Assembly (NCBI RefSeq): GCF_020283565.1
Contig: NC_060065.1
Coordinates: forward strand, 49,464,409-49,528,408
Direction of reading: 5' to 3'
From: Trifolium pratense
Lineage: Eukaryota > Streptophyta > Magnoliopsida > Fabales > Fabaceae
DNA: 64,000 nt
The notes under the pieces: model-generated
Told to the model about the DNA's origin: nothing
What the model saw: only the letters and a program-made list of their open reading frames with translations
Databases searched by the model: none
Translations under genes and position numbers: made by a program
Shown here: piece by piece, positions 1 to 12,635 of the stretch
Numbering within the stretch: position 1 is the first letter of the stretch
Layout: the number at the start of each line of letters is the position of its first letter

Positions 1-506
1 TCAACATTTCTAAAGAAAAATAAACGTGTATGTTGAGTAAACAAATGAAAAATCTACTTGTTTGTGAGTAAAAAATAAATAAGGTGAAGTGGGTAGCATA
101 ATTGAATTTGAGGTACGGATTAAAGGAGTTAGAAGCCATTGTTCGAACTCGGATAAAAGAGAAAAATATTAACTTAACAACTAATTACTAACATTGACAT
201 TTAATTTTTTTTAAACAAATTTTTGTTATATAAATATATATATTTATATCCAAATATATGATCTCATTGAGTAAATCACAATTCACAACCCTCTTTATAG
301 GAAAATATTAATTATTGGTATATTGTTAGAGAAAATGGAAAAATGTTAGTAGCAGAAATTAAGCTCGAAATCTATTTTTTGAACTCTTTCAGGGTCACAA
401 CTTTATTGCCATTGGCTACATTTTTAAGGATGAGAAGCATCAGGCTGTTAATGACCTTCACGTGAGATTTGGTGTCTGACTCAATAATCATAATGTTCAA
501 GATTAA

Positions 507-610
507 TTGTTCGAGAGAACTCGAGTTTAATTTTTTGTGATAACAATTATTCGCTAGACTTTAATTAACTCTCGACCGAGCTCTAGATTATCTGAGCCCC
601 TTCCTATTGG
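507..610 (+). repeat. SINE-like dispersed repeat, copy 1 (diverged)
   Basis: The segment shares an ordered set of words with 47120-47230: TGTTCG-GAGAAC, GAGTT, GTGATAACAATT (GTGGAAACAATT in the other copy), GACTTT, CTCTAG-TTATC and CCCCTTCCT. The GAGTTCGAT word of the better copy resembles a tRNA B box, which suggests a tRNA-derived SINE. I infer the class; only the pairwise similarity is seen. Confidence 0.4.
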
Positions 611-1397
611 AAAACAGAGAGTTAATAAATAAAAGAAATAGGACATCTAATTATTTTGTTAAATGTGATGCATTTTTATATTCTTTTTCAAAAAGGGGTC
701 ATTTAAAAAATCCATAAAGATTTCTCATATAAAATTGTATAAAAACAAACATTTCATTTAACTTTATTGATTGAAATATAACTTCCATTTTAATACAAGA
801 TTGTGTGTATAGTTGGTAAATAAAACACCAATCTCATACTGTTGTTTTTGGAAAGAACTTTCTTGAAGTCAAAAGGAAAGAGCTATAACCTGTACGTTAA
901 TGTGTCTGAATTTTCATTTTTTTTCTTTTCATTTTCATCAATTTTAATTTACCTTTTGAACAATTGACAAATTCACTTTCATTTTACCTATTCTAATGAG
1001 AGAAAGGACAAGAAGATTTTGGGCCAACTAGATTCGAGATATTTTCCATGTATTTTAAGAGTATAGAAAATGACCTGAGCATACAAGATTAATACTATAA
1101 TAATATTAATACACTTGTCTCCACCATACTTTCTTTAATAAATGTAACAAAATCAGTAGGCCACACTCCCACGAATGAATTATTCAATTAAAGATATTTT
1201 TTGCATTCACTTCAACAAAACATTTTTCACGAGCTAAAAACCTACTTACACGTAAATAAACAATAAAAAGGAAACACCTAAAACAAAAAAAGAGAACAGA
1301 ACATATCTTGTATGCTTCATATATGTTTTTTAACGAAGATTAATCATCGTTAACATTATTAAAAACTTCATAACCATACTCCAACACACATGTAAGT

Positions 1398-1450
1398 AGA
1401 AACCCTCCAAATCCAAGACCAATATATTAGTTTAAACTTGGAGGGTTTCT
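1398..1450. other. Short perfect hairpin
   Basis: A 13-bp perfect inverted repeat pairs AGAAACCCTCCAA at 1398-1410 with its complement at 1438-1450, leaving a 27-base AT-rich loop. No function is assigned; it may be a decayed MITE end. Confidence 0.5.
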
Positions 1451-2100
1451 GACTAAAATCTCACTAATACTTAATTCACATGTCACATCAGCATATCTTA
1501 TACCACATGAACAATGACTCAAATGTTAAATTGACAGATCAACTTAGACTAGCTATTAGTTTAATCGGTAACTAAGTTCATCAACGGTACAAATCTAGAA
1601 GTATATGTATTCTCATGACTTTGATTTTATCACATTATTTATTAAGATAAGTATTTTTTTTTATGCTATTAACTTGAATTTTATCGCATAATTCATAATC
1701 TCAAACATTAACAATTCTAATAAGGACCAAACTTATGTACAGTTACATATACACAATTCTTACTGTGCTAGATACATGAGAGAAATTGTTTTTAATTTAA
1801 AACAATTTTATTTTATTTTTAATTAAAAAATATAAATAACTACCTTTTTGTGAGAGGGACATGAAAAACTGCATCTAAAGAAATGCATATAAATTTTGTC
1901 ATTCTAATAATTCAAGCATAAAAAAAAAAAGAAGAAGACAACACTTATAATTTTCATCGTGCCAAAAACCATTTTCATTGCTAGGAAATCATTTCTACCA
2001 TTGTTGGACAACATAGAGAAAATTAAAGAAAAACAAGAAAAATGGGCACTATATATATTACACCGCGGTTACAAGAATTGAAATTCTCTAATAATTCATT

Positions 2101-3337
2101 TTATGGGACAGGATAGGACTTGTTATGGCACATGCATTTATAAGCCATTGGACATGATTCAGCTTCTGCAAGGGATGCACAAACTAAGCTCACCATCACC
2201 AATCGGCATGGCGTACATGACCCGCATGCATGTGAACAATCCGGCAACCGCGACCCAGCTACTTGCATCGTGTCTGGCCGTCGCATATGTTTTGTTCTTC
2301 CTTCTGAATACGGATTTTGTTTTGCTCCTTTGGTTGCATCTACTTTTTTTCCCACTTCAGGATTTGAATGTCCATGTCCTACTACTCAATATGAAAAATT
2401 AATACATTGTAAAAAACAAAACATGAAAATTAACACAACAACATTTGGCACATTAAATTAATTCACTTAACCAATTTAATTAATTTTGAAGTACAGTATT
2501 ATTTTAATAATTATACTACTGATAAAGTTGAATCGAAAGCAAACATTAAAAAGCCTTTTTTTTAAAAAAAAAATTATTTATCAAAAGACTATATATATAT
2601 TTACAACAGATTAAGGCCCAATCCCCATGTCATATTTCATATTCACACCCGTTCTAATTAGAAACATATTTCTTGTTTCTAACTTAGGTAGGCATATTTT
2701 AATTCAACTTTTTTTCCTTCTTTATACTGTATATCCCAAAAGATAAAAACATATATAATGAAGTCAATATATGGATGGTTAAGTATATGTAAGGACCTAA
2801 AAAATGTCCACTTTGTACCCTTACAATTTTTAGTAAATTTTAATAAAAAATATATCTTTGAACTTTTTTAAGGTCCACATTATAAAGAATAACCATGTGT
2901 TTGAATGTTCTTAAAGAATATTACAATGTTACATTATAGTTATGTGCATTAAAGAATATGATTAATTTCAACTATAGGTGTATGTTTGACATTATGGTGG
3001 GTATGCTAGAATTACGATGATCCATCGTAATTCTGACATGTTCATTGTGATACCAAACATAGTCAAATAATCATAATAGATTTTATGATCTTAACTATAA
3101 GTCTTAGAAATGAGTATTGGGCCTAACTCATCCTTACAAAACCGGCTTGTAAGGTGAGGATTGCCTCTAGTATATAAACACTTAGTCAGGCCATCTCTCA
3201 ACCGATGTGGGACTCTTAACAATAAGAATTGGAGACTTACCCAAATTTGAGTAGCTTATGTGCCTTGAAGAGGTCAACATTGGAACAAAAAGTAAAACAA
3301 GAACAAATGCAGAAACATAGACCAAGTTCCTCTTCAT
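2101..3337 (-). CDS. EPF1: EPIDERMAL PATTERNING FACTOR 1-like secreted peptide precursor (two exons)
   Basis: Reads as exon 1 at 3337-3241 and exon 2 at 2378-2101, giving 124 residues. Exon 1 starts at the first ATG and encodes a hydrophobic signal peptide (about residues 4-22). It ends at a GTAAGT donor in phase 1, and the exon 2 acceptor (TAG before 2378) restores the same frame. The C-terminal half carries the EPF signature: RRPDTMQVAGSRLPDCSHAC, then GSC, PCRLVMVS, CPMAYKCMC and the terminal SYPVP, with eight cysteines. In the family this peptide is cut from a precursor, folded by disulfides, and acts in the apoplast on ERECTA-family/TMM receptors to enforce stomatal spacing. The near-identity of the mature region to Arabidopsis EPF1, as I recall it, favours EPF1 over EPF2 or EPFL members. 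The 862-bp intron contains a dispersed repeat next to the donor. The exon 1/exon 2 link is inferred from phase and family, not from a transcript. Confidence 0.88.
3121..3221. repeat. Dispersed repeat, copy A, inside the EPF1 intron
   Basis: Contains CCTTACAAAACCGGCTTGTAAGG (an 8-bp inverted repeat), a TATAAACAC word and a tail reading CGATGTGGGACTCTTAACA. Diverged copies occur at 11406-11710 and 25155-25262. This is a common legume repeat whose superfamily I cannot name. It ends about 20 bp from the EPF1 exon 1 donor. Confidence 0.6.
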
Positions 3338-3424
3338 TATGGTTATTTTCTCTTGAAATTTCAAATGTGGTGTTCTTATGAGATTTTCTTCTTAGTACAT
3401 GGTGAATGATGTAAATGAAGCCAA

Positions 3425-3435
3425 AATATATATAG
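3425..3435 (-). promoter_or_regulatory. Putative TATA box of the EPF1-like gene
   Basis: On the minus strand CTATATATATTTT lies about 90 bp upstream of the ATG at 3337. That would place a start site near 3395 and give a short leader. This rests on position and sequence only. Confidence 0.4.
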
Positions 3436-3444
3436 GTAGAAAAT

Positions 3445-4723
3445 AAAGGGGGTGTAAAGAAGAAAAAAAACATGGAATTGAAAACGTTCACAGGCAAGAG
3501 GAGAGTGTCACATGAAAGAGGGTGCGAATGAGGATTACTCATACTTAGATCACAAGATTGTTTAAGCTTTTTTTGTTTGAGAGAAAGAAGAGAAAATAGT
3601 AAGAATTTAAAACAAGAGAGTTAAAAGTGTTTGTTTTACGTGATTGCTTTACCTTGTATTGTAGGCACAAGTATTTGTTAGGTAGCATAAATGCAGCCTC
3701 ATTTTGCACTTATGTTTGTGTGCTAGGATCACATTTTTTTACTATTTATTTAATTAAATTAATGTTCATGTGCTATTGAGTTCGTATAATAAATTTGGCA
3801 ACCGAGGCTTTGAATGTGACTGCCATCAATACCTTCTCTCGCATATATTTATAGGCTTAGTTATTTTTTTTGTATAAAGGCATTGCCTAAACATCAAACT
3901 GGATTCCAGCCTGTTACAATTCTCAAACGTCCGATTTGAATGGATGGTTAAGATTGTTTTACTGTATAAGTGATCTAAACCGTCTGGTTTCAATTATTCG
4001 ATTTAAATAGACGGTAGAAATTAATTATTGAATTTGAGAAGAACTACAATGAGCGGATAAATTCTCCCTCAATACTTATAACTTTGATGCATTCATACTT
4101 TCATAGGGTTGAATTCAAACTCATGAAACACTCTTATATGATTAGTCTTTAAACTATGTCATTAATGAAACACTCTTATATGATTAGTCTTTAAACTATA
4201 ATGAACGAATGAGTCATGTTAATTGGTGGTTGTTTAATTACAATTAGCCTTTGCTTAAATTAACATACAGAAATATAGATAGGCGCGGAGTTCGACAAAA
4301 AATAAATAAACTAGAAAAGTTTAGGTTAGTTGACTTCCGATGACTTGCCATAATAAGAAAAGTCTTAAAGTTTAGAGAACGTGAGTTGTAACTTGTATTT
4401 ATATATTAGTATCCATCTACACATAAAATTTAGCTCACTGATCATAATTTAAAATCATCAGCAACCAAACTAACCATAATAAGCTAGTGCCTAAATTAAG
4501 GGAAGAAAAAAAATGTAGAAACTAGTTTTAGCATGGTTATAGAGACGGTAAAAAAAGAGAGCATGGTTATAGAGAAACCTTATCCATACATTACATAACA
4601 AAATCCTTAACCAATGAAAGATTCTCTAAACAAACAAAAAGAAAAGCACATCATGTAAAATCTCAAAGGATTAATCAATGTTAATCAACAATTAAACTAT
4701 ATATCACCTTCAACATATTTACC
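3445..4723. other. Intergenic between EPF1-like and NHL genes
   Basis: AT-rich, without a supported gene. It holds the short tandem duplication at 4123-4199 and a repeated AGCATGGTTATAGAGA word near 4531 and 4560. It probably includes the divergent promoters of the flanking genes. Confidence 0.5.
4123..4199. repeat. Tandem duplication, 35-bp copies, 42-bp period
   Basis: The 35 bases at 4123-4157, beginning ATGAAACACTCTTATATG, are repeated exactly at 4165-4199 with a 7-base spacer. It looks like a recent local slippage or duplication. Confidence 0.85.
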
Positions 4724-5404
4724 ATGACACCTAATTATTATGTTCCTCAACAATATGCCTCAATAAAAAATCCTAAAAGACACCATTCTACCGAAGGTAC
4801 ATGTTGTGAATTCCTAAGGTGTTGTTGTTACTGCTTAAGTTGTTTTCAATGTTGTATTTGTTGCTTTTGTCTAATTCTTTTCATTTTAGTAGCAATTATT
4901 ATAGCTTTATATTATTATCTTGAACCACAAATGCCTACATACAATGTTGAAAATCTTAATATAAAGGATTTTGATCTACAATATAACAATAAGCTACAAA
5001 CTAACATTAGTGTTGTTATGAAATCAGAGAATCCAAATAAGATCATTGGTTTTGATTATTTAGAAAATCATGTTAGCATAATGTATTCGGGGTCCTTATT
5101 TTGCGCGGGGCAATTCGAACCTTTCTTGCAACTAGGAAAGGAGACAACAAAATTTAATGTGACATTGAAGGGAGATAGTGTATTTGGTCCTGAATTGCAA
5201 AATCAACTATTGCAAGATCAAAATTCAGGACATATTCCTTTGTTAATAATGGTCAAGGTTCCTATTAGACTTGTGATTGATGACTTTATTCATCTTAGGA
5301 AAATTGTTGTTTATGTGAATTGTTCATTGGTTATAGATAAGTTGCAAAACAACAGAAGTCCCAAAATTTTGAAGAAAGATTTCACTTATGATGGCCAATT
5401 ATGA
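4724..5404 (+). CDS. NDR1/HIN1-like (NHL) protein, LEA_2 domain, single exon
   Basis: An intronless frame of 226 residues starting at ATG 4724. A short polar N-terminus is followed by a cysteine-rich stretch (about 27-49: CCEFLRCCCYCLSCFQCC) running into a single membrane helix (about 46-66). The luminal/apoplastic part then matches the LEA_2 fold of about 90-200, including the family word SENPNK plus IGFDY, and alternating beta-strand-like segments. NHL proteins are plasma-membrane type II proteins of about 200-230 residues; some (NDR1, NHL3) support immune signalling and membrane-cell wall contact. The length fits. The Cys cluster beside the helix suggests palmitoylation, which is an inference. 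Which NHL subgroup it belongs to cannot be told from sequence reading alone. Confidence 0.85.
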   Translation: MTPNYYVPQQYASIKNPKRHHSTEGTCCEFLRCCCYCLSCFQCCICCFCLILFILVAIIIALYYYLEPQMPTYNVENLNIKDFDLQYNNKLQTNISVVMKSENPNKIIGFDYLENHVSIMYSGSLFCAGQFEPFLQLGKETTKFNVTLKGDSVFGPELQNQLLQDQNSGHIPLLIMVKVPIRLVIDDFIHLRKIVVYVNCSLVIDKLQNNRSPKILKKDFTYDGQL

Positions 5405-8194
5405 AGAGTTGTTTCTTAATGTCTAAATTTGTATATATTTTCTTTCAAGTATTCTATTGAATAATTTTCAATTTATTTATGATATTTATTTACATCTCAT
5501 AAAGGTCATGTACTAGCCATATCAAACCGGCCTAAGTACATGTCTAAAGTATTTTCGAATAGAATCATATTATGTCACCGAGATTTTTACCAAAAAAAAC
5601 CTCAAAAAAATTCCATTTAGTTATTTAATATATAACATGATATTTAAATTTCTAGTTGGTAAAGTTGAAAGCATCAAATCCTCAACACTCAATCAGCAAG
5701 AAATATATCGAAGAGTTGGCGCTGGGATAGCCGAAAATCAAAGTTTATCAATTCAACCCTTAACTTAGCCATATTGAGATTTTTTATTTATTTTTTTATA
5801 AGGTCTTACATTTTAGAATTAGGAGTTGGACCTATCATAACGTTAGAACACCTCCAACCAACTACTACATGCCTATTATCGTCAATATTTTTTTTAAAAA
5901 ATTCGTCCACTTTAATTCTTCCAACCAATTAACATGCATGACACCACTAATATATTATGAAATTAAAATTAAAATGTGAATATTAATAAATCATTCAAAA
6001 TTGCATTAATCTTATTCTCATGTATTAAAGTCAAGCACATCATTTACAAATTACAAAAGAACGCCTACCAACTACTACATGCACATCATTGCCAATATTT
6101 GTTTTTTTAAAAAATCATTCACATTAATTCTTCATGTAATAAATGACTCTTTGAGTCATGCATATTATGTAATAATAAATATTATATATTAAAAATATAA
6201 AATAATTGTAAACTCTAACCCTATTGGGGGCTCAAGCCCCCGCAAGAAAAACATTTAAGAAGTGTAAATAAAATACTAGAATATATTTTTATGCTCCTAT
6301 AAAATTGACCGGTGTTGTTTGACCATATTTATTTTCTACTTCTCTACTTCTTTTAAGGAGAAGTGGAACCAAACACAATTTTGATAAAATTCTTAGAATA
6401 AGAAGTGTTTTTTTGTAATGAAAAAACACAATATAAGCGACTTAAAAAAAAGAATTTATGATAATTAGCTTTTTTAAGTTGTTATAATTAGTTGGTATTA
6501 TCTTTTTATTTAAGTTTGTTATTATTGAAATAATTATCGGTTATTATCTTCTTCTTTTTTTTTTTAATAAAGTTATTATCTTTGTTATTATTATCTTTTT
6601 CGATGTTTATCAGAATATTGTTTACATCGTTTTTTAAGTTTGTTATTATTAAGATGATTATCTTTTAAAAATCAAGTCTCTACATAGTATAATATAATTT
6701 TTTTTATTGAAAAACATGAATTTCATAAGGCTGTTATTTATGATAAATTTGTATAAAAATATCAAAACTTTTATAAAAATATTTTACCAAAATTTTGAAT
6801 TAAAAGTGATAATTAGGTTGAAAAAATAATAAATACCAAACAACTTTAACTTTAAATTTTTATTTTTAACTTTATTCTTAGTAACTTTTAAACCTTAAAA
6901 AAGTAAGGTCAAACGCAACCTAAGCCACTAACTTACACTTATATATTTACCACAAATTTATATTTTCGCTTTCCAACTTTTAGTTATCTTACTTTCTCCT
7001 TCTTAATTCTTTGCCTGTATATCCTCCCACTATTCAATCAAATCTTCCACATAGTCTCTCTTTCTCTACTTTAATCTCCTCTCCTTAATTCTTATGTAGT
7101 CTCTCCTACCAAGAGAGAAACACAACTTTTTTTTTCTTTATTCTTTTTATTACTTCCCCCTCAATATTTAAAATTTAGATTTTTACTTCAACGTCATACA
7201 CATTTTTTTCATTTTACATCGTTTAGTTAAATAAATCAGATTTAATTCCACTTTGCAGCAATATTTTTTTATATAGACAGATCAAACATAGTATTCAGTC
7301 GTTGAAAATTTGATAAAAGATTATTCTAGGGTGGATTTTTCTCAAAGTTCCAATGCAATCTCTTAATTTGTTAAAGCGGAGATTAGAGTTCGTCACATGA
7401 ATGTTCAAGGGCTTTAGGACACGTCTTAAATTTGGAAAATCATTAAAGTAACTTGGTTAACATAAACAACTACGTTAATATGATTTAGCAAAACAGAGTA
7501 ATTATTAATGATTTTGGTAAAATTAAGCAGAGAAACACATACCAACAATGCTTTAACATACATACAACTAAGTCACTAACTATAAGTCATTCAATGCTAT
7601 TGCTGCCAACTCTTCGAGGCCCCTTAAGAGGTTTTCATTCCATAGATCACTTGTTTGTTTGGCTATAAGAACCAATAATTTCACTCATATGTCTTCCGAA
7701 ATATTCACTGTAAACAAAAAGATGTATTACTAGATGTTGTCAAATAACATAACAATCTCATAATAGAACAATCTCATAATAGAGATTGTTGTTTTGTATC
7801 ACCCAACATCAGAATAATATCTAAGATAATAATACTAGTAAATAAAAAAACAAATTACTAGATATAATTCCTCTAAACAGTTTGTGCTCTAAGGCACTGA
7901 TTAGTAAAAAGAAAATTTTGTTCCATGTGCATTTAACACTCTAAAAGTGTAAAAAGCTATCTTGTTAACATTATTTTTACTTTTTTATAAGCTTAACAAG
8001 TACTCTGAGAACACTGTTTAGCATAACCCTTATTATATATTAATGTCTTTTTGTGAAACACTTTACACCGACTATTTACATAATTTTATCAAGTAACTCG
8101 TCATCTTTGGATCAATTAACCAAACTTAATTAAAAATTGATTTTCTCTATTTTTAGTTTTTTTTTTAAATTCTCTGTCAAAAATATAAAATTTT
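5405..8194. other. Intergenic, AT-rich, decayed repeats
   Basis: No gene recognised. There are two related blocks around 5857-5932 and 6064-6137 that both contain CAACTACTACATGC and a T-rich run. An isolated GC hairpin occurs near 6224 (GGGGGCT-ca-AGCCCCC). A possible MITE lies at 6311-6922. Pyrimidine-rich sequence at 6960-7150 resembles a leader, but no ORF follows it. Confidence 0.5.
6311..6922. mobile_element. Probable decayed MITE (hAT-like ends)
   Basis: The left end reads GGTGTTGTTTGACC and the complement of the right end reads GGTTGCGTTTGACC, about 610 bp apart with an AT-rich, non-coding interior. No target duplication was found. The class is inferred from the end sequence, which resembles common plant hAT-type MITE ends. 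Confidence 0.35.
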
Positions 8195-8640
8195 GGGTAA
8201 ATAGGGTTTTACCATGCAAAATAGCCGAGTTTTGATTTATCCTGTAATATGAAAATTCCTTCAATTTCCCCCCTGAGTTGCCAACTAGACATAGAATCTC
8301 CATTTTTTATGATGTGGCATGGATATGTGGATTTTTCAAAATTTTTATTTTCTTTTTTTGACAATATTCCTAATCATTTTTTTTCTATGAAATTATGAAC
8401 AAATTGTTTTTAAAAAAATAAAAATGATTTGGAATATTGTAACAATGAAAATAAATTAAAATTAAAAAAATCCACATATACATGCCGCATCATCAAAAAT
8501 GAAGATTCTATGTCTAGTTTGCAACTCAGAGGGGTAATTGAAGGAATCTTCATATTACAGGGGGTAATCGCAAAAAAATAAATATTGCAGGATGGTAAAT
8601 CAAAACTTGGCTATTTTCCAGGGGTAAAACCCTATTACCC
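8195..8640. mobile_element. Fold-back MITE with long terminal inverted repeats
   Basis: The ends are long, slightly diverged inverted repeats. The left begins GGGTAAATAGGGTTTTACC; the complement of the right begins GGGTAATAGGGTTTTACC. Pairing continues inward through AAATAGCC-AGTTTTGATTTA and AGACATAGAATCT for most of 446 bp, around an AT-rich centre. The flanking nine bases (TAAAATTTT left, TATATTTTT right) are similar but not identical, so a Mutator-type 9-bp duplication is possible but unproven. No coding capacity. Confidence 0.8.
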
Positions 8641-11405
8641 TATATTTTTTTAACAGATATTAAAAATGCAAAATTACTCATTTAACTATATTTTCTTTTG
8701 AACGACATTGCGGGCACCATCTAAAATCACACAACAACAACAATGTGTCAAACATTCCCACTAAAATAACTATTTTTCTCTCTCTAAAACCAAAATACAC
8801 GCTCTCCCTTCTCTCTAAAACCAAAACACCACCGCGTAACCTTCCCCAAATTGATTTGTATATTCAGATCATCTCGCAACCTATATATAACTTCTTAACA
8901 CACGCCTCGCGCTCAACACTATTGGGGTTGAGACGCGGTCATTATAATTTCGTCAAATTAATTGTGATTTCAAACATGCATTAAAATGGTTTTAAATTAA
9001 GGATGCTAATTATAACTTGAACATATAGGTAATATTTTTGGGATTATCTCATTATTGAATTTTACTGCCGTACTATGCCAATGTCATGTACTTGTCATTG
9101 ATCATATAAACAATCTATGCATAATGTAAAAGGTTTCTGCCAAAGTTAGTGAAGAAGCACTAACATTTGTTTTTGAAAAATGTTGAAAGCACTAAATTGA
9201 GCTTGAGGAAGTTGTTAATTAACTTTGTTCTGTTTTTATATAAGCACATTTCTAATATATTAAAGATATTGTCCAGAAGCATGCACTCTCTGCTAAATTA
9301 ATAAATAACTTATTTGACACCTTTTGTGCTAAATGTTAGCTAATAATATATTAATACTTTTCTTAGCTTATAAGAGAAAATACATGACACAAAGTTTTCA
9401 CTACAACAAGAATATGGATGACCTTAGCAAAGAGTATGCATATACTATACTGATAAATAAATAAATATACACACAAAAATATGTACAAACAAGGACAATG
9501 TTGTGCATAGGCATGCTTGTGTGAAAAATTAAAAAAGCATAATAAGGCATGCTTATGTTGAAACTTAAAATATTGCATCAAATTGATCTCAGATGAGTCA
9601 CTTCTCTGTCCTTTACCAATAATTTGTCTATGCTATGTGTATGTCTTAAAAAAAATCATATTTATTTACTCATTCATATTTGATATTTCCATTTAAATTT
9701 TGTGATACCTACAATTTTGGATTGAGAAGTAGTTATATTGTAGGTATATTCTTATTCTCCAAACCTTGAAACATTTTGAAAATAACTTGGGACAAAAGGT
9801 TCTCATAAATGAATGAATTTTAGCTTGAGTGTTTTATAATTAACATGTACCGATAGGGTCAAAACAACATGTGCGAATAGTGTACTACAGTCAACTGTGT
9901 CAATCAAATTGAGACGGAGGGAGTAAAATATATTGCATTGAAAACTGAATAGGTAAAATATTTTAGGACCAATTTTTATTCCATTTAAATTATCTATTTT
10001 TAACGGAGAGAATATTATTGCAAAAAAAGAGGATAATGTAATTTTGTTCATATAAAAAGTGATGGTGAACAATGAAAGGTTGAGGTAGTTTACAATAAAT
10101 TGAAAATTTAATTTAGTTCAAATATTAGTCAAATTTATTTTTCTAGTTCAAATCAGTCTACCTACTATCAAAGAAAAACTTCTTACATTGTTTATTTTTC
10201 TTTCAAATTGGACAATATTTTACCAATAAATTTTTCACCTAATTTATCCTTATCCAATTGTTCATTCCTTTTATTGTTTGTAAGCGAATAAGAAAACAGA
10301 ACAATCCTTCAAAAAAAAAAACAGAACAATACAATAAAAAAATTAAAATAGCATACGACTCTCACACACTAATCAAGTTAACAATAATCACCTAATTAAA
10401 TAAGTAAGAAAAAAAACCTAATTAAAGTGCATCTTCTAAACATCATACAATGATACAGGCATTATGAGATGCTGCATAAGAAAGGATTAAAAAAAATACA
10501 CCAATAATTGTACATATTCACTAGAAAGTGATTCCAAGTTACTCATCGATATGGTAACAATATGAACTGTAAGCTCAATGGAACGAACTCCAATTGTAAA
10601 CTCAGTTTAAACACACGTGTTAAGAAGACAACAGAAACGCAAATTAGTTATCAATAATAGTTTTATTTTACTCAAAACTCTTTTGATGTTATAACTCTAA
10701 GGACTCCTCCAAAAAAATTTAGAGTATTTTTTTTACGATATTTCCTAGACTTGCATATCTTGAAATGTGCACATAGTCGTAAATTTTTTTCTTTCTTGGA
10801 CTTTGCCCTTTTCATGTAAAAAGAAAACTAAAACACAATTTTTTGCATTATTTATTTATCCTACCATACACCCTATTTTCCATGAGTTGGTGAACCATTA
10901 ACTACACATAATTTTGATATAATAGGCTAATCTGAATAGGTGGGCTGAATTGGTTAACAAATTTGAGCTCTTATGCTTTACATAAACGCTAACAACCATT
11001 CTGCATACTTTACCATTGATAAGTTAAAATAGTCTTTGAACTCATTTTTATAGTTACATTTTTATAAAAATAAAATAAAAGGCATAGATCCATTTTAAAT
11101 TCAATTATAAGAAAAATAAGAGAAATTACAACTATGAGGACTAAGGCCAAAAACTATTATAAACAGCCATGACATAAATAATATTTGTCTCGTTAAAAAA
11201 TTTATTGGAAAATTTCAATGGATAAAATTATGATGGTGAAGAAAAAAAGAGTGTAGAGCAAACAAACAAATCCTTGGAAATACATCAATAAAACGATAAT
11301 AAAAAATTGGCCATCTATTTCTTAATCTTCAAAGAAAAAGACCATGATTTTTAAAATCATATGAAAAAAGCACGAATAACCGATTGAAAGTCAGTTTTCA
11401 ACCAA

Positions 11406-11710
11406 AGTCCTACAAACTCAGCTTATAAGATGGGGATTGTCCTCACTTTATAAATACACATTTAGGTCATCTCGCAATCAATGTAAGACTTATTAACAAA
11501 CCCTTCATGCCCAGCACTATTGTGCTTGGTGTGTGCATATAAACATTGGGCGTCCCGATAACGAAAACCTGTTAACAAGTGGTCCAACAGATCGTAAAGA
11601 TGCTCTAATATCATCATAGAATTGAGGAGTATATGCTCAATTCTAAGACAAAGATCAAAGATATTATATTTATAGTCATCGATAAATCTCAAAGCCGACC
11701 CAACACTAAA
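11406..11710. repeat. Dispersed repeat, copy B (longer)
   Basis: Shares with 3121-3221 the order CTTATAAG, GGGGATTGTCC, TATAAA-ACACA, a TCATCTCGCAA word and a TAAGACTTATTAACA tail. It then continues through CCCAGCACTAT, GGGCGTCCCGATAACG, AACAGATCG and AAAGCCGACCCAACACTAAA. This is a frequent non-coding repeat in legumes; its class is unknown to me. Confidence 0.55.
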
Positions 11711-12533
11711 GGAGACCTAAAGCGAACTTTAAATTGAAGTTTTTTTTGCTTATTCAGAGAAAGAGTGAAAGTGTCAAACAAAAACAAAGAATACAAAAAA
11801 TCTTTTTTTTTTTTTTTAATTACAAAGTATCAAATATTTTTTCGTTATTAACAAAAGAAAATTATTTTTTCGTTATTCACAAAAACTCTTTTCTTTTTCC
11901 TAATTTTTTCCCTTTCGGACAAAGAATATTTGCAGCGATGTCAGTCACTAGACTTAAAAACAAAATGGTAACATGCATGTATGAGTATAAGTGCGTATTT
12001 GTTACGGTTCAATACAATCAACAATGATATCAGTCCCTTTGTCCCAGCGTGTTAGCTACGTGTGCATGCTTCATTCTTTTTTTTTTCTTTCTTTTCTGTG
12101 AGGAATGTGTGTTGTTTACATCAATAAAAACTTGTAACTACTGCAATTTTAAATTATGAATTGAAGGGTACGTATTCAAAGTATGGAGTAGTAGTTTATC
12201 ACTTCAAAAAATACCAGACAATTAAATAGACTACAGCGGCACAACAACGAATGAAAAAGACGTTTGTTTAGGTCAATATGTTTGGATATTCGCAATGATT
12301 TTAACAAAGTCACGGTGATCTAACGTAATTTTGTTTGAGTGTAGTGGCGGTCCGGTCGGTCTAGACATGGACTTTTATTATTTTTGGACATGGACATGTT
12401 GAGTTGAATTGAATTTTCTGAAATAGAAAGTAAATGTGTTATAAAACAGGGAAATCACAGTGATGCGGTGAAAGTGGTAGATGGATAGAGAAGTAAAGTG
12501 TTGTAATGCCAGGAAAGCAAAATGTACAACGGT

Positions 12534-12635
<102 letters not shown>

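Larger units (their letters stand above)
1..2100. other. Intergenic, AT-rich, no gene recognised
   Basis: No coding region that I can support. The stretch holds a SINE-like fragment (507-610), a short perfect hairpin (1398-1450) and long A/T tracts. At 393-479 a splice-acceptor-like CAG precedes a short open frame, but it is too short to call an exon. Confidence 0.6.

Noticed and set aside
393..479. Short open frame after an acceptor-like CAG, reading GHNFIAIGYIFKDEKHQAVN
   Set aside because: Only 29 codons, no recognisable family and no upstream exon visible; it may be a gene remnant, but it cannot be supported.
2103..2461. Plus-strand open frames over the EPF1 exon
   Set aside because: They are the antisense shadow of the conserved cysteine-rich exon and have no domain of their own.
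3237..3542. A longer minus-strand frame overlapping EPF1 exon 1
   Set aside because: It runs in another frame, is low complexity, and lacks the signal peptide plus splice phase that fit EPF1.
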